Source: Myxococcus stipitatus DSM 14675 (GTDB lineage Bacteria; Myxococcota; Myxococcia; Myxococcales; Myxococcaceae). From it: a stretch of DNA of 64,000 nucleotides. Below the pieces are notes generated by a model that saw only the letters and a list, made by a program, of their open reading frames with translations, was not told where the DNA came from and ran no database searches. This document shows positions 7,639 to 17,905 of this stretch, one piece after another (the stretch's first letter is position 1; each line of letters starts with the position of its first letter). The DNA lies in assembly GCF_000331735.1 (NCBI RefSeq), contig NC_020126.1, positions 1,488,001-1,552,000 on the forward strand. Direction: 5' to 3'. Both the position numbers and the translations under genes were made by a program.

Positions 7639-8883
7639 CTACGGCTGCACGGTGGTGACGAACTCCGCCTTGCCTCCCGCGACCTTGACGATGACGGCCT
7701 CCTTCACCGCGTCCCGATTCGCATCCAACGTGATGCGCCCGGCCACACCCGGGAAGTCCTTGGTCGCCGCGATGGCGTCGCGCAGCGCCGGGCCGCTGGA
7801 GTTCGGGGCGCGCTTGAGCGCCTCCACCAGCACGCGCCCCGCGTCGTACGCCAGCGCCGCCACGCTGTCCGGCACGCCTCCGTAGCTCTGCTTGTACTTC
7901 GCGAGGAACGACTGGAGCACCGGGTCTGGGTTCCCCGGTGAGTAGTGGTTGGAGTAGTAGCTGCCCTCCAGCGCGGAGCCGCCCAGCTCGAACAGCTTGT
8001 CGGAGTCCCAGCCGTCACCGCCGAGCAGCGGCACCTTCAAGCCCACCTCACGCGCCTGTCGCGCGATGATGCCCACGTCCGTGTAGTAGCCCGGGACGAA
8101 CATCGCCTCCGGCTTCACCTGCTTGATGGCCGTGAGCTGCGCGCGGAAGTCCGTGTCGCCCTTGGCGTAGCTCTCCGTCCTCAGGACCTCGCCACCGAAC
8201 TCCTTGAACTTCGCGGTGAACACATCCGCCAGGCCCATGGAGAAGGCGCTTTTGTTGTCCGTGAGCACGGCGACGCGCGACAGCTTCAGGTTCTCCCGCG
8301 CGAACTTCGCCATCACCAGGCCCTGGAACTCGTCGATGAAGCACACGCGGAAGATGTAGTCGCCCTTCTTCGTCACCTCGGCGCTCGTGGAGGTGGGCGT
8401 AATCATGGGCACCTTGCCCGCCTGCGCCTTCTCGGCCATCGCCATGGACACCGACGAGGCCGCCTCGCCCAGGATGGCCACCACCTTGTCCTGGCTGATG
8501 AGCCGGGTCGCCGCCTGGGCTCCTTCCTCGGGACGGCCCTGGCTGTCGTAGACGCGCAGCGCCAGCTTCTTGCCCCGCACGCCCCCGGCGGCGTTGGCCT
8601 CGTTGATCGCCATCTCGATGCCGTTGCGCGCGGAGACGCCGAACGTGGCCTCGCTGCCCGTGAGGCTGCCCACCTCGCCGATGAGAATCGTGTCCGAGTC
8701 CGTGGGGGCCACGGCGCCTGGCTGGGTGCCCTGGGGCGACGGGTCCGCCGTGCCCTCCTTGTTGCCTGGAGCCTGGGCGGCCTGCCCCGCGGGGGCCGGC
8801 TCGGTGGGGTTGGGCGCGGCGGACTTCTTCTCGCAGCCCGCCAGGGCCAGGGCCAGCGTGGCGAGGAGCATCAATGGACGCAT
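7639..8883 (-). CDS. Branched-chain amino acid type ABC transporter substrate-binding lipoprotein
   Basis: This encodes 414 residues. The start at 8883 is set by the lipoprotein signal MRPLMLLATLALALAGC (lipid Cys17) and by GGAGGG just upstream. An Ala/Pro-rich linker leads into a periplasmic binding fold of the LivK/leucine-isoleucine-valine family: ILIGEVGSLTGSEATFG, GIEMAINEANAAGGVRGKKL, VAILGEAASSVSMAMAEKA, and AYDAGRVLVEALKRA. It should capture a small solute, perhaps an amino acid or amide, for an ABC importer. No permease or ATPase gene is adjacent, so it either serves a distant transporter or acts as a sensor. It is transcribed away from the suf operon. Confidence 0.85.
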   Translation of the reverse strand: MRPLMLLATLALALAGCEKKSAAPNPTEPAPAGQAAQAPGNKEGTADPSPQGTQPGAVAPTDSDTILIGEVGSLTGSEATFGVSARNGIEMAINEANAAGGVRGKKLALRVYDSQGRPEEGAQAATRLISQDKVVAILGEAASSVSMAMAEKAQAGKVPMITPTSTSAEVTKKGDYIFRVCFIDEFQGLVMAKFARENLKLSRVAVLTDNKSAFSMGLADVFTAKFKEFGGEVLRTESYAKGDTDFRAQLTAIKQVKPEAMFVPGYYTDVGIIARQAREVGLKVPLLGGDGWDSDKLFELGGSALEGSYYSNHYSPGNPDPVLQSFLAKYKQSYGGVPDSVAALAYDAGRVLVEALKRAPNSSGPALRDAIAATKDFPGVAGRITLDANRDAVKEAVIVKVAGGKAEFVTTVQP

Positions 8884-8979
8884 CGTCGGGTTCCCTCCGG
8901 AAGACGAGGAATCCCACCCTAGTCGCCTCCTCCTTGCCCTCCAACCAGGGGTCTTCCGGACGCCCCCTGAAATGCAATG

Positions 8980-9009
8980 TGGACTGAAACGGTCCAGATT
9001 ACATATGAC
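8980..9009 (+). promoter_or_regulatory. Candidate suf promoter with an overlapping inverted repeat operator
   Basis: TGGAC at 8980-8984 and GTCCA at 8992-8996 form a perfect inverted repeat with a 7-base spacer. TGGACT can also serve as a -35 element, 18 bases from TATGAC (9004-9009). The site lies 72 bases upstream of the Rrf2 gene, between divergent genes. This position fits autoregulation by the encoded iron-sulfur sensor, with protein binding blocking polymerase. The assignment is inferred from position and symmetry. Confidence 0.45.
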
Positions 9010-9067
9010 GCCGCCCGAGGCTTGGAGGCCCCGAGGGAATGGACCCAGGAAGGAGAGAGCGTCCCGC

Positions 9068-9579
9068 ATGCTTCGGATGAGCAAGATGACCGACTACGGC
9101 ATCGTGCTGATGACCGAGCTGGCTCGCGCGGAGGGCGGCACCCGCACCACTCGCGAGCTGGCGGCGCGCACACGCGTGCCCTTGCCCTCGGCCAGCAAGG
9201 TCCTCAAGGGGCTCCTGCAGGCGGGGCTCGTGGTGTCCCACCGGGGCGCCAATGGCGGCTATGGGCTGGCGCGTCCGCCCGCGTCGCTGTCCCTGGCGGA
9301 GCTGGTGGCCTCGCTGGAGGGCCCTGTGTCGCTCACCGAATGTGGTGAGCACACCTCCGGGGGCGCGCCTTGTGAGCTGGAGTCCGTGTGCCAGGTGCGC
9401 GGCCACTGGCGGCTCATCAACCAGGCCATTCAAGAAGCGCTGGGGCGCCTGACGTTGGCGGACCTCATCGCGCCGGTGCCTCGCATGCCGGAGCGGCTGG
9501 TGGGACTGGGTGTTCCAACACGTTCCCCTGTAAGCACCGCCACCCCTTCGGCGTCTTCATCGTCATCAGGAGTTCGCTC

Positions 9580-9583
<4 letters not shown>
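9068..9583 (+). CDS. Rrf2-family iron-sulfur-sensing repressor of the suf operon
   Basis: This encodes 171 residues from the ATG at 9068, with a GGAGAG stretch upstream. The N-terminal winged helix ([17 protein letters not shown], then [22 protein letters not shown] and [11 protein letters not shown]) is typical of Rrf2. Three cysteines at 92, 102 and 108 ([15 protein letters not shown]) match the cluster-binding cysteines of IscR-like proteins, though the first spacing is C-x9-C instead of C-x5-C. It most resembles the SUF-type regulators that precede sufB in many proteobacteria. The C-terminal 20 residues are a low-complexity Ser/Thr tail. Its stop overlaps the sufB start (ATGA), so it is the first gene of the operon. 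Confidence 0.88.
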
Positions 9584-11016
<1,433 letters not shown>

Positions 11017-11018
11017 GT

Positions 11019-11780
11019 ATGGCTTTGCTGTCCGTTCGGAATCTGCACGCCCGCGTGGGCGACAAGGACATCCTCAAGGGCATCAACCTGGAGGTGGGCG
11101 CCGGAGAGGTGCACGCCATCATGGGGCCCAATGGCTCGGGGAAGAGCACGCTGGCGAGCGTGCTCGCGGGCCGTGACTCGTACACGGTGACGCAGGGCGA
11201 GGTGCTGCTCGACGGCAAGCCGCTCCTGGAGCTGGCACCGGAGGCGCGCGCGGCCGAGGGTGTGTTCCTGGCCTTCCAGTACCCGGTGGAGATTCCGGGC
11301 GTGGGCAACCTGCACTTCCTGCGCACGGCGCTCAACGCGCAGCGCCGGGTGAAGGGCTTGGAGGAGCTGGACGCGATGGACTTCCTCCAGCTCGCCAAGG
11401 AGAAGTCGAAGCTGGTGCAGCTGGACCAGGCCTTCATGAACCGCTCCGTCAACGAGGGCTTCTCCGGTGGCGAGAAGAAGCGCAACGAGGTGTTCCAGAT
11501 GGCGGTGCTGGAGCCGCGCCTGGCCATCCTCGACGAGACGGACTCCGGTCTGGACATCGACGCGCTGCGCACGGTGGCGGGCGGCGTGAATGCGCTGCGC
11601 GCGCCCCAGCGCGCCATGGTGGTGATCACGCACTACCAGCGGCTCCTGGACTACATCGTGCCGGACCACGTGCACGTGATGGCGGCGGGGCGCATCGTCC
11701 GCTCGGGTGGACGGGAGCTGGCGCTGGAGCTGGAGGAGAAGGGCTACGGCTGGCTGGGGCTGGACGGAGCGGGGCGATGA
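11019..11780 (+). CDS. sufC: SufC, ATPase of the SUF complex
   Basis: This encodes 253 residues of ABC ATPase type without membrane segments. It shows Walker A (GPNGSGKST), the Q-loop region VFLAFQYPVEIPG typical of SufC, the signature FSGGEKKRNEVFQM, Walker B with a SufC-type catalytic patch (LAILDETDSGLDIDAL), and the switch His in VVITHYQRLLDYI. ATP hydrolysis drives rearrangement of SufB and SufD during cluster assembly. It overlaps sufD by ATGA. Confidence 0.97.
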   Translation: MALLSVRNLHARVGDKDILKGINLEVGAGEVHAIMGPNGSGKSTLASVLAGRDSYTVTQGEVLLDGKPLLELAPEARAAEGVFLAFQYPVEIPGVGNLHFLRTALNAQRRVKGLEELDAMDFLQLAKEKSKLVQLDQAFMNRSVNEGFSGGEKKRNEVFQMAVLEPRLAILDETDSGLDIDALRTVAGGVNALRAPQRAMVVITHYQRLLDYIVPDHVHVMAAGRIVRSGGRELALELEEKGYGWLGLDGAGR

Positions 11781-13105
11781 CGTCGGGCCTGACGCGCTAC
11801 GTGGACGTGGCCACGCGCTTCCAGGCACGGGAGGCGGCGGTGCCCGCGTGGCTGGCCCGCCTGCGACAGGAGGGCCTGGCGCACTTCGAGCGGCTGGGGC
11901 TTCCCACGACGCGGGACGAGGCGTGGAAGTACACGAACGTCGCGCCCATCGCGGACGGGGCCTTCGCGCCCGTGTCCTCGGTGCGGGATGCGGCGGAGCT
12001 GAAGGCGGCGGTGGCTCGGCTGGCGCTGCCGGGGCCTCGGCTGGTGTTCGTGGACGGGCGGCTTGCTCCGGAGCTGTCGTCGGTGGAGGGGCTTGCTCGC
12101 GGCGTGTCGCTGAAGCCGCTGCGGGACGTGTGGGCGGAGGACGGGGCGTGGCTCGCGGAGGAGCTGGGGCAGCGGGCGCTCGCGGCGGAGCATGCGTTCA
12201 CCGCGCTCAACGCCGCGCTGCTGGAGGACGGGGCGGTGCTGCGGCTCGCGCCACGTGCGCTGAGCGAGACGCCGGTGCAGCTGCTGTTCCTCACGCGGGG
12301 CGACGCGCCGGTGTTGGCCAGTCCTCGGGTCCTCGTCGTCGCGGGCGAGGGCAGCGAGGCGACGCTGGTGGAGACGTATGCCAGCGTGACGGGAGGCTCG
12401 GGGCCCACCTTCACCAACGCGGTGACGGAGGTGACGCTGGGCGACAACGCGAGCCTCAAGCACTACCGGGTCCAGTCGGAGGGTGACTCGGCGCTGCACG
12501 TGGGCGGGCTGCATGTGCGGCAGGGACGGGACAGCCGCTTCGCCTCGCACGCGTTCGCGCTGGGCGGAGCGCTGGCTCGCACCGAGGTCCATGTCGCGCT
12601 GATGGGCGAGGGCGCGGATGCCACGCTCAATGGCCTGTACGTGGGACGCGGGACGCAGCACCTGGACCAGCGGACGGCGCTGGACCACGCGGTGCCCAAC
12701 TGCACGAGCCGCGAGCTGTACAAGGGGGTGCTCGATGACCGGGCGCGCGGCACGTTCCACGGGCTCGTGCGAGTGCGGCAGGACGCGCAGCACACGGACG
12801 CGCGGCAGCAGAACCGGAACCTCCTGCTGTCGGAGCACGCGCAGGCGGACACGCGGCCGCAGCTCGAAATCTTCGCGGACGACGTGAAGTGCGCGCACGG
12901 CGCGGCGGTGGGGCGGCTGGATGCGCAGGCGCTGTTCTACCTGCGCTCGCGCGGCATTCCCCGGGCGGAGGCGGAGCGGCTGCTCACGTATGCCTTCGCG
13001 AGGGAGCTGGTGGAGGCCGTGCCGGAGGGGCCCGTGCGCGCGAGCGTGGAGGGACTGTTGGCCCCGAGGCTCCCGGGCGCGGCCCGGACGGAGGTGACGG
13101 CATGA
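11777..13105 (+). CDS. sufD: SufD, partner subunit of SufB
   Basis: This encodes 442 residues. The start overlaps the sufC stop. It has the SufD N-terminal pattern (LPTTRDEAWKYTNVAPI) and the beta-helix core with the family end blocks (LYKGVLDDRARGTFHGLVRV, QNRNLLLSEHAQADTRPQLEI, DDVKCAHGAAVGRLD, LFYLRSRGIPRAEAERLL). The His in KCAHGA corresponds to the conserved histidine at the SufB-SufD interface. It is Ala/Arg-rich compared with enterobacterial SufD, in line with the genome composition. ATGA overlap with sufS. Confidence 0.96.
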   Translation: MTSGLTRYVDVATRFQAREAAVPAWLARLRQEGLAHFERLGLPTTRDEAWKYTNVAPIADGAFAPVSSVRDAAELKAAVARLALPGPRLVFVDGRLAPELSSVEGLARGVSLKPLRDVWAEDGAWLAEELGQRALAAEHAFTALNAALLEDGAVLRLAPRALSETPVQLLFLTRGDAPVLASPRVLVVAGEGSEATLVETYASVTGGSGPTFTNAVTEVTLGDNASLKHYRVQSEGDSALHVGGLHVRQGRDSRFASHAFALGGALARTEVHVALMGEGADATLNGLYVGRGTQHLDQRTALDHAVPNCTSRELYKGVLDDRARGTFHGLVRVRQDAQHTDARQQNRNLLLSEHAQADTRPQLEIFADDVKCAHGAAVGRLDAQALFYLRSRGIPRAEAERLLTYAFARELVEAVPEGPVRASVEGLLAPRLPGAARTEVTA

Positions 13106-14325
13106 GTGCGTTCGACGTTCAGCGCGTCCGTGAGGACTTCCCGATTCTGCGGCAGGAGGTCCGCGGCCGGCCGCTGGTGTATCTGGACAGCGCGGCCACG
13201 GCGCAGAAGCCGCAGGCCGTCATCGACGCCATCGTCCGCTTCTACCAGCACGACAACGCCAACGTGCACCGGGGTGTCCACGTCCTCTCCGAGCGCGCGA
13301 CGGAGGCGTACGAGGGCGCTCGCGAGACGGTGCGGGAGTTCATCAACGCGCGGGATGCCCGCGAGATTGTCTTCGTTCGCGGCACCACCGAGGCCATCAA
13401 CCTGGTGGCGCAGACCTACGGCCGCAAGAACGTGGGCCCTGGCGACGAGGTGCTCATCACGCACATGGAGCACCACGCCAACATCGTCCCCTGGCGGATG
13501 TTGTGCGAGCAGACGGGCGCCACGCTGCGGGTGATTCCGGTCGATGACCGGGGCGAGCTGGTGCTCGACGCGGTGGACGCGCTGCTCACGGAGAAGACGC
13601 GCCTCCTCGCGGTGACACACGTGTCCAACGCGCTGGGCACGGTGAACCCGGTGAAGGAGCTGACGCGCAAGGCGCACGCGAAGGGCATCCCCGTGCTGGT
13701 GGACGGGGCGCAGTCGGTGACGCACTTCCCGGTGGATGTGCGGGAGCTGGGCTGCGACTTCTACGCGTTCAGCGGGCACAAGATGTTCGGCCCCACGGGC
13801 ATCGGCGTGCTGTACGGGCGCCTGGAGCGACTGGAGTCGATGCCTCCGTATCAGGGCGGCGGCGACATGATTCTCTCCGTGACGATGGAGAAGATTACGT
13901 ACAACCGCGTGCCGCACCGGTTCGAGGCGGGGACGCCCAACCTGGAGGGCGCGGTGGGCCTGGCCGCGGCCATCCGCTACCTGCGGAGCCTGGGGATGGA
14001 CGCCATCGCCGAGCATGACCGGGCGCTCATGGCCTACGGCACGCAGGCGCTGGAGTCGGTGCCGGGGCTGCGGCTGGTGGGCACGGCTCGGGAGAAGGTG
14101 GGCGTGCTGTCGTTCGTGCTGGAGGACATCCACCCGCACGACGTGGGGACCATCCTGGACCGCGAGGGCATCTGTATCCGCACGGGCCACCACTGCGCGC
14201 AGCCGGTGATGCAGCACTTCAAGGTGCCTGCCACGGCGCGGGCGTCCCTGGCGCTCTACAACACGCGCGAGGACGTGGACGCGCTCGTGCGGGGGCTGCA
14301 CAAGGTGAGGGAGGTGTTCGGATGA
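13102..14325 (+). CDS. sufS: SufS, cysteine desulfurase
   Basis: This encodes 407 residues, a group II cysteine desulfurase. The PLP-binding Lys227 is in SGHKMFGPTG, and the persulfide-forming Cys365 is in RTGHHCAQP. Other family marks are YLDSAATAQKP, NVHRGVHVLSERAT, and ITHMEHHANIVPW. It takes sulfur from L-cysteine and passes it, via SufU here, to the SufBCD scaffold. It lies between sufD and sufU with ATGA overlaps on both sides. Confidence 0.97.
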   Translation: MSAFDVQRVREDFPILRQEVRGRPLVYLDSAATAQKPQAVIDAIVRFYQHDNANVHRGVHVLSERATEAYEGARETVREFINARDAREIVFVRGTTEAINLVAQTYGRKNVGPGDEVLITHMEHHANIVPWRMLCEQTGATLRVIPVDDRGELVLDAVDALLTEKTRLLAVTHVSNALGTVNPVKELTRKAHAKGIPVLVDGAQSVTHFPVDVRELGCDFYAFSGHKMFGPTGIGVLYGRLERLESMPPYQGGGDMILSVTMEKITYNRVPHRFEAGTPNLEGAVGLAAAIRYLRSLGMDAIAEHDRALMAYGTQALESVPGLRLVGTAREKVGVLSFVLEDIHPHDVGTILDREGICIRTGHHCAQPVMQHFKVPATARASLALYNTREDVDALVRGLHKVREVFG

Positions 14326-14783
14326 GCTCGGGCTCGGATGACTTGAAGGACCTCTATCAGGAGGTCGTGCTGGAGCACTCCAAGCGGCCGCGCAACTTCC
14401 GCGTGGTGGAGGGCGCCAACCGCGAGGCGGCGGGACACAACCCGCTGTGCGGAGACCAGCTCTCCGTGACGCTGAAGATGGAGGGCGACATCATCCGCGA
14501 CATCGGCTTCCAGGGGCAGGGCTGCGCGATCTCGCGTGCGTCCGCGTCGCTGATGACGGGGGCGGTGAAGGACAAGTCGAAGGCGGAGGCGGAGGCGCTC
14601 TTCGAGCTGGTGCACAAGCTGGTGACGGAAGGCCCGGAGTCGGTGGACGTGGAGGCGCTGGGCAAGATGGCGGTGCTGTCGGGGGTGAGTGAGTTCCCCG
14701 CGCGCGTGAAGTGCGCGAGCCTCGCGTGGCACACGATGCGCGCGGCGCTCGAGGGTCGGGATGAAGCGGTCTCCACGGAATAG
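14322..14783 (+). CDS. sufU: SufU, zinc-dependent sulfur transfer protein
   Basis: This encodes 153 residues. The zinc ligands of the SufU type are present: Cys43 and Asp45 (HNPLCGDQ), Cys68 (GQGCAISRAS) and Cys131 (RVKCASLAWHT), with the spacing known from Bacillus SufU. The insertion between the second and third cysteine, absent from IscU, is also seen. It accepts sulfur from SufS, replacing SufE, which is not found here. The stop is followed after 18 bases by sufT. Confidence 0.93.
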   Translation: MSSGSDDLKDLYQEVVLEHSKRPRNFRVVEGANREAAGHNPLCGDQLSVTLKMEGDIIRDIGFQGQGCAISRASASLMTGAVKDKSKAEAEALFELVHKLVTEGPESVDVEALGKMAVLSGVSEFPARVKCASLAWHTMRAALEGRDEAVSTE

Positions 14784-14801
14784 GGACGGAGGGAGCGGAC
14801 C

Positions 14802-15344
14802 ATGCGAGGCGTGACGGCGATGTTGGAGCGGGAGGTCCCCGCGACCATCATTCCCAGCGGAGACAAGGTGATGCTGCCGGAGGGCTCGGAGCTGCGCGTG
14901 ATGCAGACCCTGGGCGGCAACATCACGGTGCAGGACCCCTACGGGCAGCTCTTCCGCATCGACGAGAAGGACGGCGCGGCGCTGGGCGAGGAGTACGCGC
15001 CCAAGGAGAAGGCCGCGAGCGACCCGAGCGAGTTCCACGAGGAGCAGGTCTGGGAGCAGCTGCGCACGGTGTATGACCCGGAGATTCCGGTGAACATCGT
15101 GGAGCTGGGCCTGGTGTACGCGTGCAAGGCGGAGCCGTTGCCGGAGGGCGGACACAAGGTCGAAATCCAGATGACGCTCACGGCGCCGGGCTGCGGCATG
15201 GGGCCGGTGCTCGTCGAGGACGTGAAGACGAAGGTGGGCTCGGTGCCGGGCGTGAAGGAAGCCGCGGTGGAGTTGGTGTGGGAGCCGGCGTGGGACCAGA
15301 GCCGGATGACGGACGTCGCGAAGCTTCAGCTCGGCTGGATGTGA
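14802..15344 (+). CDS. sufT: SufT-like iron-sulfur assembly protein (MIP18/DUF59 family)
   Basis: This encodes 180 residues from an ATG with a strong GGAGGGAG site. The N-terminal part (GDKVMLPEGSELRVMQTLGGNITV) is the SufT-specific extension. The DUF59 domain begins near residue 82 (QVWEQLRTVYDPEIPVNIVELGLVYA) and contains the key motif LTAPGCGMGPVL. SufT proteins help maturation of iron-sulfur proteins, possibly at the transfer step. It is the last gene of the operon. Confidence 0.9.
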   Translation: MRGVTAMLEREVPATIIPSGDKVMLPEGSELRVMQTLGGNITVQDPYGQLFRIDEKDGAALGEEYAPKEKAASDPSEFHEEQVWEQLRTVYDPEIPVNIVELGLVYACKAEPLPEGGHKVEIQMTLTAPGCGMGPVLVEDVKTKVGSVPGVKEAAVELVWEPAWDQSRMTDVAKLQLGWM

Positions 15345-15404
15345 CGCCGTGATTCCGCCTGCCCGGAGCATCCTGGCTCCGGGCGGGGGCGGGCGCGGGG
15401 GCCT

Positions 15405-16109
15405 TCAGCGCGTCGACAACCGGTGGACCATTCCGAGCCCCAGTGCCGCCGTGGCCAGGCCACCCGCGAGCACCTTGGGCCACTGCCGTGGGGACTCCTC
15501 GGGCGGGTGGTAGTGCGTGGGCGTGGGGTAGGACTCGACCTGACGGATGCGCTCGCGCACCTCCGGGAGCTTCTCCGCGAAGAGCTCCACCAGGGCCTTC
15601 TCGAAGTGGGGGAGGTCGTGCGGGCTCCGGCTGGAGACCCAGTTGTCGTCGTGCACCAGGGGCTCGTCGCGCCAGTTCGCGCCCGCGTTCTTCACGTCGT
15701 CGCGGATGCCCGGCCACGAGGTGAGGGTGCGCCCCTCCGCGAGCCCCGCGGAGATGAGCAGCCACGGGGCATGGCAGATGATGGCCATGGGCAGGTTGAG
15801 GGAGTCCGCGTCGTGCACGAAGTCCCGCGCGAGCGCGCTCTGCCGCAGCGTGTCCGGGTTGATGAGCCCTCCGGGGAGGAGCACGGCGTCGAAGTCCGCG
15901 GCCTTCACGTCCTTCAGCGTCGCGTCCACGCGGACCCTCTTGCCGGGCACCATGTGCTTCATGGCGCGGATGTAACCGGGCTGGAGCGAGACAATCTTCA
16001 CGTCGGCTCCGTGCCGCTCCAGCGTCCTGACTGGCCGCGTCAGCTCGACTTGTTCAAAGCCATCCGCCGCCAGCACCGCCACTCGCAAGCCTCTGAGTTT
16101 CCTTCCCAT
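15405..16109 (-). CDS. DJ-1/PfpI family protein with a C-terminal membrane segment
   Basis: This encodes 234 residues. The start at 16109 has AGGGAG upstream; an ATG at 16151 is possible. The class I glutamine amidotransferase-like fold is clear: VAVLAADGFEQVELTRP, AVLLPGG, and the nucleophile elbow AIICHAPWLLISAGL with Cys112. The N-terminal Glu of FEQVEL fits the usual acidic residue beside the cysteine. Relatives are proteases, glyoxalase-like or deglycase enzymes. An unusual C-terminal extension (about 195-234) ends in a hydrophobic stretch (VLAGGLATAALGLGMV) that could anchor it to the membrane. Substrate unknown. Confidence 0.85.
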   Translation of the reverse strand: MGRKLRGLRVAVLAADGFEQVELTRPVRTLERHGADVKIVSLQPGYIRAMKHMVPGKRVRVDATLKDVKAADFDAVLLPGGLINPDTLRQSALARDFVHDADSLNLPMAIICHAPWLLISAGLAEGRTLTSWPGIRDDVKNAGANWRDEPLVHDDNWVSSRSPHDLPHFEKALVELFAEKLPEVRERIRQVESYPTPTHYHPPEESPRQWPKVLAGGLATAALGLGMVHRLSTR

Positions 16110-16298
16110 TGCGCCGCTCCCTTGCCGTTGGTCGCTCCCGACACTGTGCATGGTGGGGAGCGCGGGCACGGCCCAGACGCCGGGCGGACAACCTTCTGTT
16201 CGCGGGTCGCCGCGGAGGTCTCCGAGCAGCCGGGCTGGCGGCGTTGTGCCCCCCCAGCGGGCGTGCTACCGACCCGGCACACCCCCGGAGGTCACCGC

Positions 16299-17423
16299 AT
16301 GTTCGCCTCGCGTCCGTCGTTTCCCCGGAGCCTCGTCGCGGGCACCGCGCTGCTCCTGAGTCCCGTGGGCTGCACGAGCACCCAGTCCTCCACGCGCGCC
16401 GATGACTCGCGGCTCACCCAGGAGGGCACACCGGCCCGGAAGCCGAAGTGGGGCCTGGTCATCCACGGAGGCGCGGGCGTCATCTCCCGGGAGAACCTCT
16501 CCGCCGAGCGGGAGGCCGAGGTCCGCGCCGCGCTCCAACAGGCGCTCCAAGCGGGCCACGCCGTGCTGGCCCAGGGAGGCAGCAGCCTGGACGCGGTGAC
16601 GGCGGCCGTGCGCATCCTGGAGGACTCGCCGCACTTCAACGCGGGCAAGGGCGCGGTCTTCAACCATGACGGCATCAACGAACTGGATGCCGCCATCATG
16701 GACGGGGCCACGCGCTCCGCGGGCGCGGTGGCGGGGCTTCGGCGCGTGAAGAACCCCATCGAGCTGGCGCGTCGGGTGATGGAGAAGTCGCCGCACGTGA
16801 TGATGATGGGCGAGGGCGCGGAGCAGTTCGCGAAGGCGCAGGGCGTGGAGCTGGTGGACCCGAAGTACTTCTTCACCGAGGACCGGTGGCAGAGCCTCCA
16901 GCGTGCGCTCGAGAAGGAGCGTGCCGTGCCCTCGCAGTCGCCTTCTTCGCTGTTGCCGGGAGTCGACCCGGTGACGGGGGACCACAAGTTCGGCACGGTG
17001 GGCGCGGTGGCGCTGGACCAGGCGGGGAACCTGGCCGCGGGCACGTCCACGGGGGGCATGACGAACAAGCGCTTCGGCCGCGTGGGCGACTCACCCATCA
17101 TCGGCGCGGGGACCTATGCGGACCCTCGCTGCGCCGTGTCCGCCACGGGGCATGGGGAGTTCTTCATCCGGTACACGGTGGCTCGCGACATCTGCGCGCG
17201 CGTCGAGTACCAGTCCCTGCCGCTGCCCGAGGCCGCCAACATCGTCGTCAATGATGTGCTGGTGAAGGCGGGAGGGGAGGGTGGTGTCATCGCCATGGAC
17301 CGTGATGGGAATGTGGCCATGCCCTTCAACTCCACCGGCATGTACCGGGGCTATGTGGGGGAGGACGGTCAGCCCCACGTGGCCATCTTCAAGGAGTCGG
17401 AGGAGTCGGCTTCCAGCCCGTAG
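16299..17423 (+). CDS. Isoaspartyl peptidase / plant-type L-asparaginase, exported lipoprotein
   Basis: This encodes 374 residues with a GGAG site before the ATG. The lipoprotein-like signal MFASRPSF...LLLSPVGC precedes an N-terminal nucleophile hydrolase domain: WGLVIHGGAGVI, SSLDAVTAAVRILEDSPHFNAGKGAV, and the autoprocessing site HKFGTVGAVALD with Thr233 as nucleophile, followed by GTSTGGMTNKRFGRVGDSPIIGAGTYAD. It should self-cleave before Thr233 and hydrolyse isoaspartyl dipeptides or asparagine in the periplasm or outer membrane. It is divergent from the PfpI gene. Confidence 0.93.
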   Translation: MFASRPSFPRSLVAGTALLLSPVGCTSTQSSTRADDSRLTQEGTPARKPKWGLVIHGGAGVISRENLSAEREAEVRAALQQALQAGHAVLAQGGSSLDAVTAAVRILEDSPHFNAGKGAVFNHDGINELDAAIMDGATRSAGAVAGLRRVKNPIELARRVMEKSPHVMMMGEGAEQFAKAQGVELVDPKYFFTEDRWQSLQRALEKERAVPSQSPSSLLPGVDPVTGDHKFGTVGAVALDQAGNLAAGTSTGGMTNKRFGRVGDSPIIGAGTYADPRCAVSATGHGEFFIRYTVARDICARVEYQSLPLPEAANIVVNDVLVKAGGEGGVIAMDRDGNVAMPFNSTGMYRGYVGEDGQPHVAIFKESEESASSP

Positions 17424-17439
17424 CGATGGGGTGGGTTTG

Positions 17440-17458
17440 GATGCAATGGCGCTGCATC
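17440..17458 (+). promoter_or_regulatory. Inverted repeat upstream of the Cys-rich protein gene
   Basis: GATGCA and TGCATC are separated by 7 bases, 17 bases after the peptidase stop and 58 bases before the next start. It could be an operator for the downstream gene or a weak transcript end. It has no U-tract. Confidence 0.3.
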
Positions 17459-17515
17459 TGTAAGCTGGGTGACGCCCGTGTTCGCGGGTGTGCCTGACGT
17501 GAAAAGGAGCAGCCC

Positions 17516-17905
17516 ATGAGGTTCCTGCCGTCGACTCTGTCGTGGAGCGCCGTTTCCTGTCTCATCCTCTCGGCGGTGATGCTGGCCGCCAGTCCCGCTC
17601 GCGCCGAGTCGAGCGAAGAGGCTGTCTGTGGTGGTGAGTCGCGGAGCTCCGAGCGAGTCCAGGGGCTCTACTGTTACGAGTCGGACTGCCTCTGGGACAG
17701 CGATTGCTGGAACGCGTGTCCCTCCGCGCGCAACACGTACTGCGACAGCAGCAACGTCTGCGTGCATGAGCTCGGAGGTGGAGGTGGTGGGGGCGGTGGG
17801 GGCGGCGGCCCGACCTGCGAGATGCGCGACTGCTATGACGACAGCCAGTGCGAGTGCAATGGCCGTCCGGGCTCCTGCGGGAGCGACGGCACCTGCTCCT
17901 ACTGA
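17516..17905 (+). CDS. Small secreted cysteine-rich protein with a glycine run
   Basis: This encodes 129 residues. AGGAG lies just before the ATG. A classical signal peptide (residues 1-30, ending ASPARA) is followed by two Cys-rich segments of six and five or more cysteines (CYESDCLWDSDCWNAC, CEMRDCYDDSQCECNGRPGSCGSDGTC), joined by a run of 12 glycines. The paired CxxDxDC pattern resembles small disulfide or calcium-loop modules in myxobacterial surface proteins. No enzyme motif was seen. It overlaps the end of the convergent gene by a few bases. Confidence 0.75.
   Translation: MRFLPSTLSWSAVSCLILSAVMLAASPARAESSEEAVCGGESRSSERVQGLYCYESDCLWDSDCWNACPSARNTYCDSSNVCVHELGGGGGGGGGGGGPTCEMRDCYDDSQCECNGRPGSCGSDGTCSY

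Noticed and set aside
15423-16298. Upstream in-frame extension of the isoaspartyl peptidase gene
   Set aside because: It is antisense to the PfpI gene and would destroy the N-terminal lipoprotein signal. The start at 16299 has GGAG and the signal peptide.
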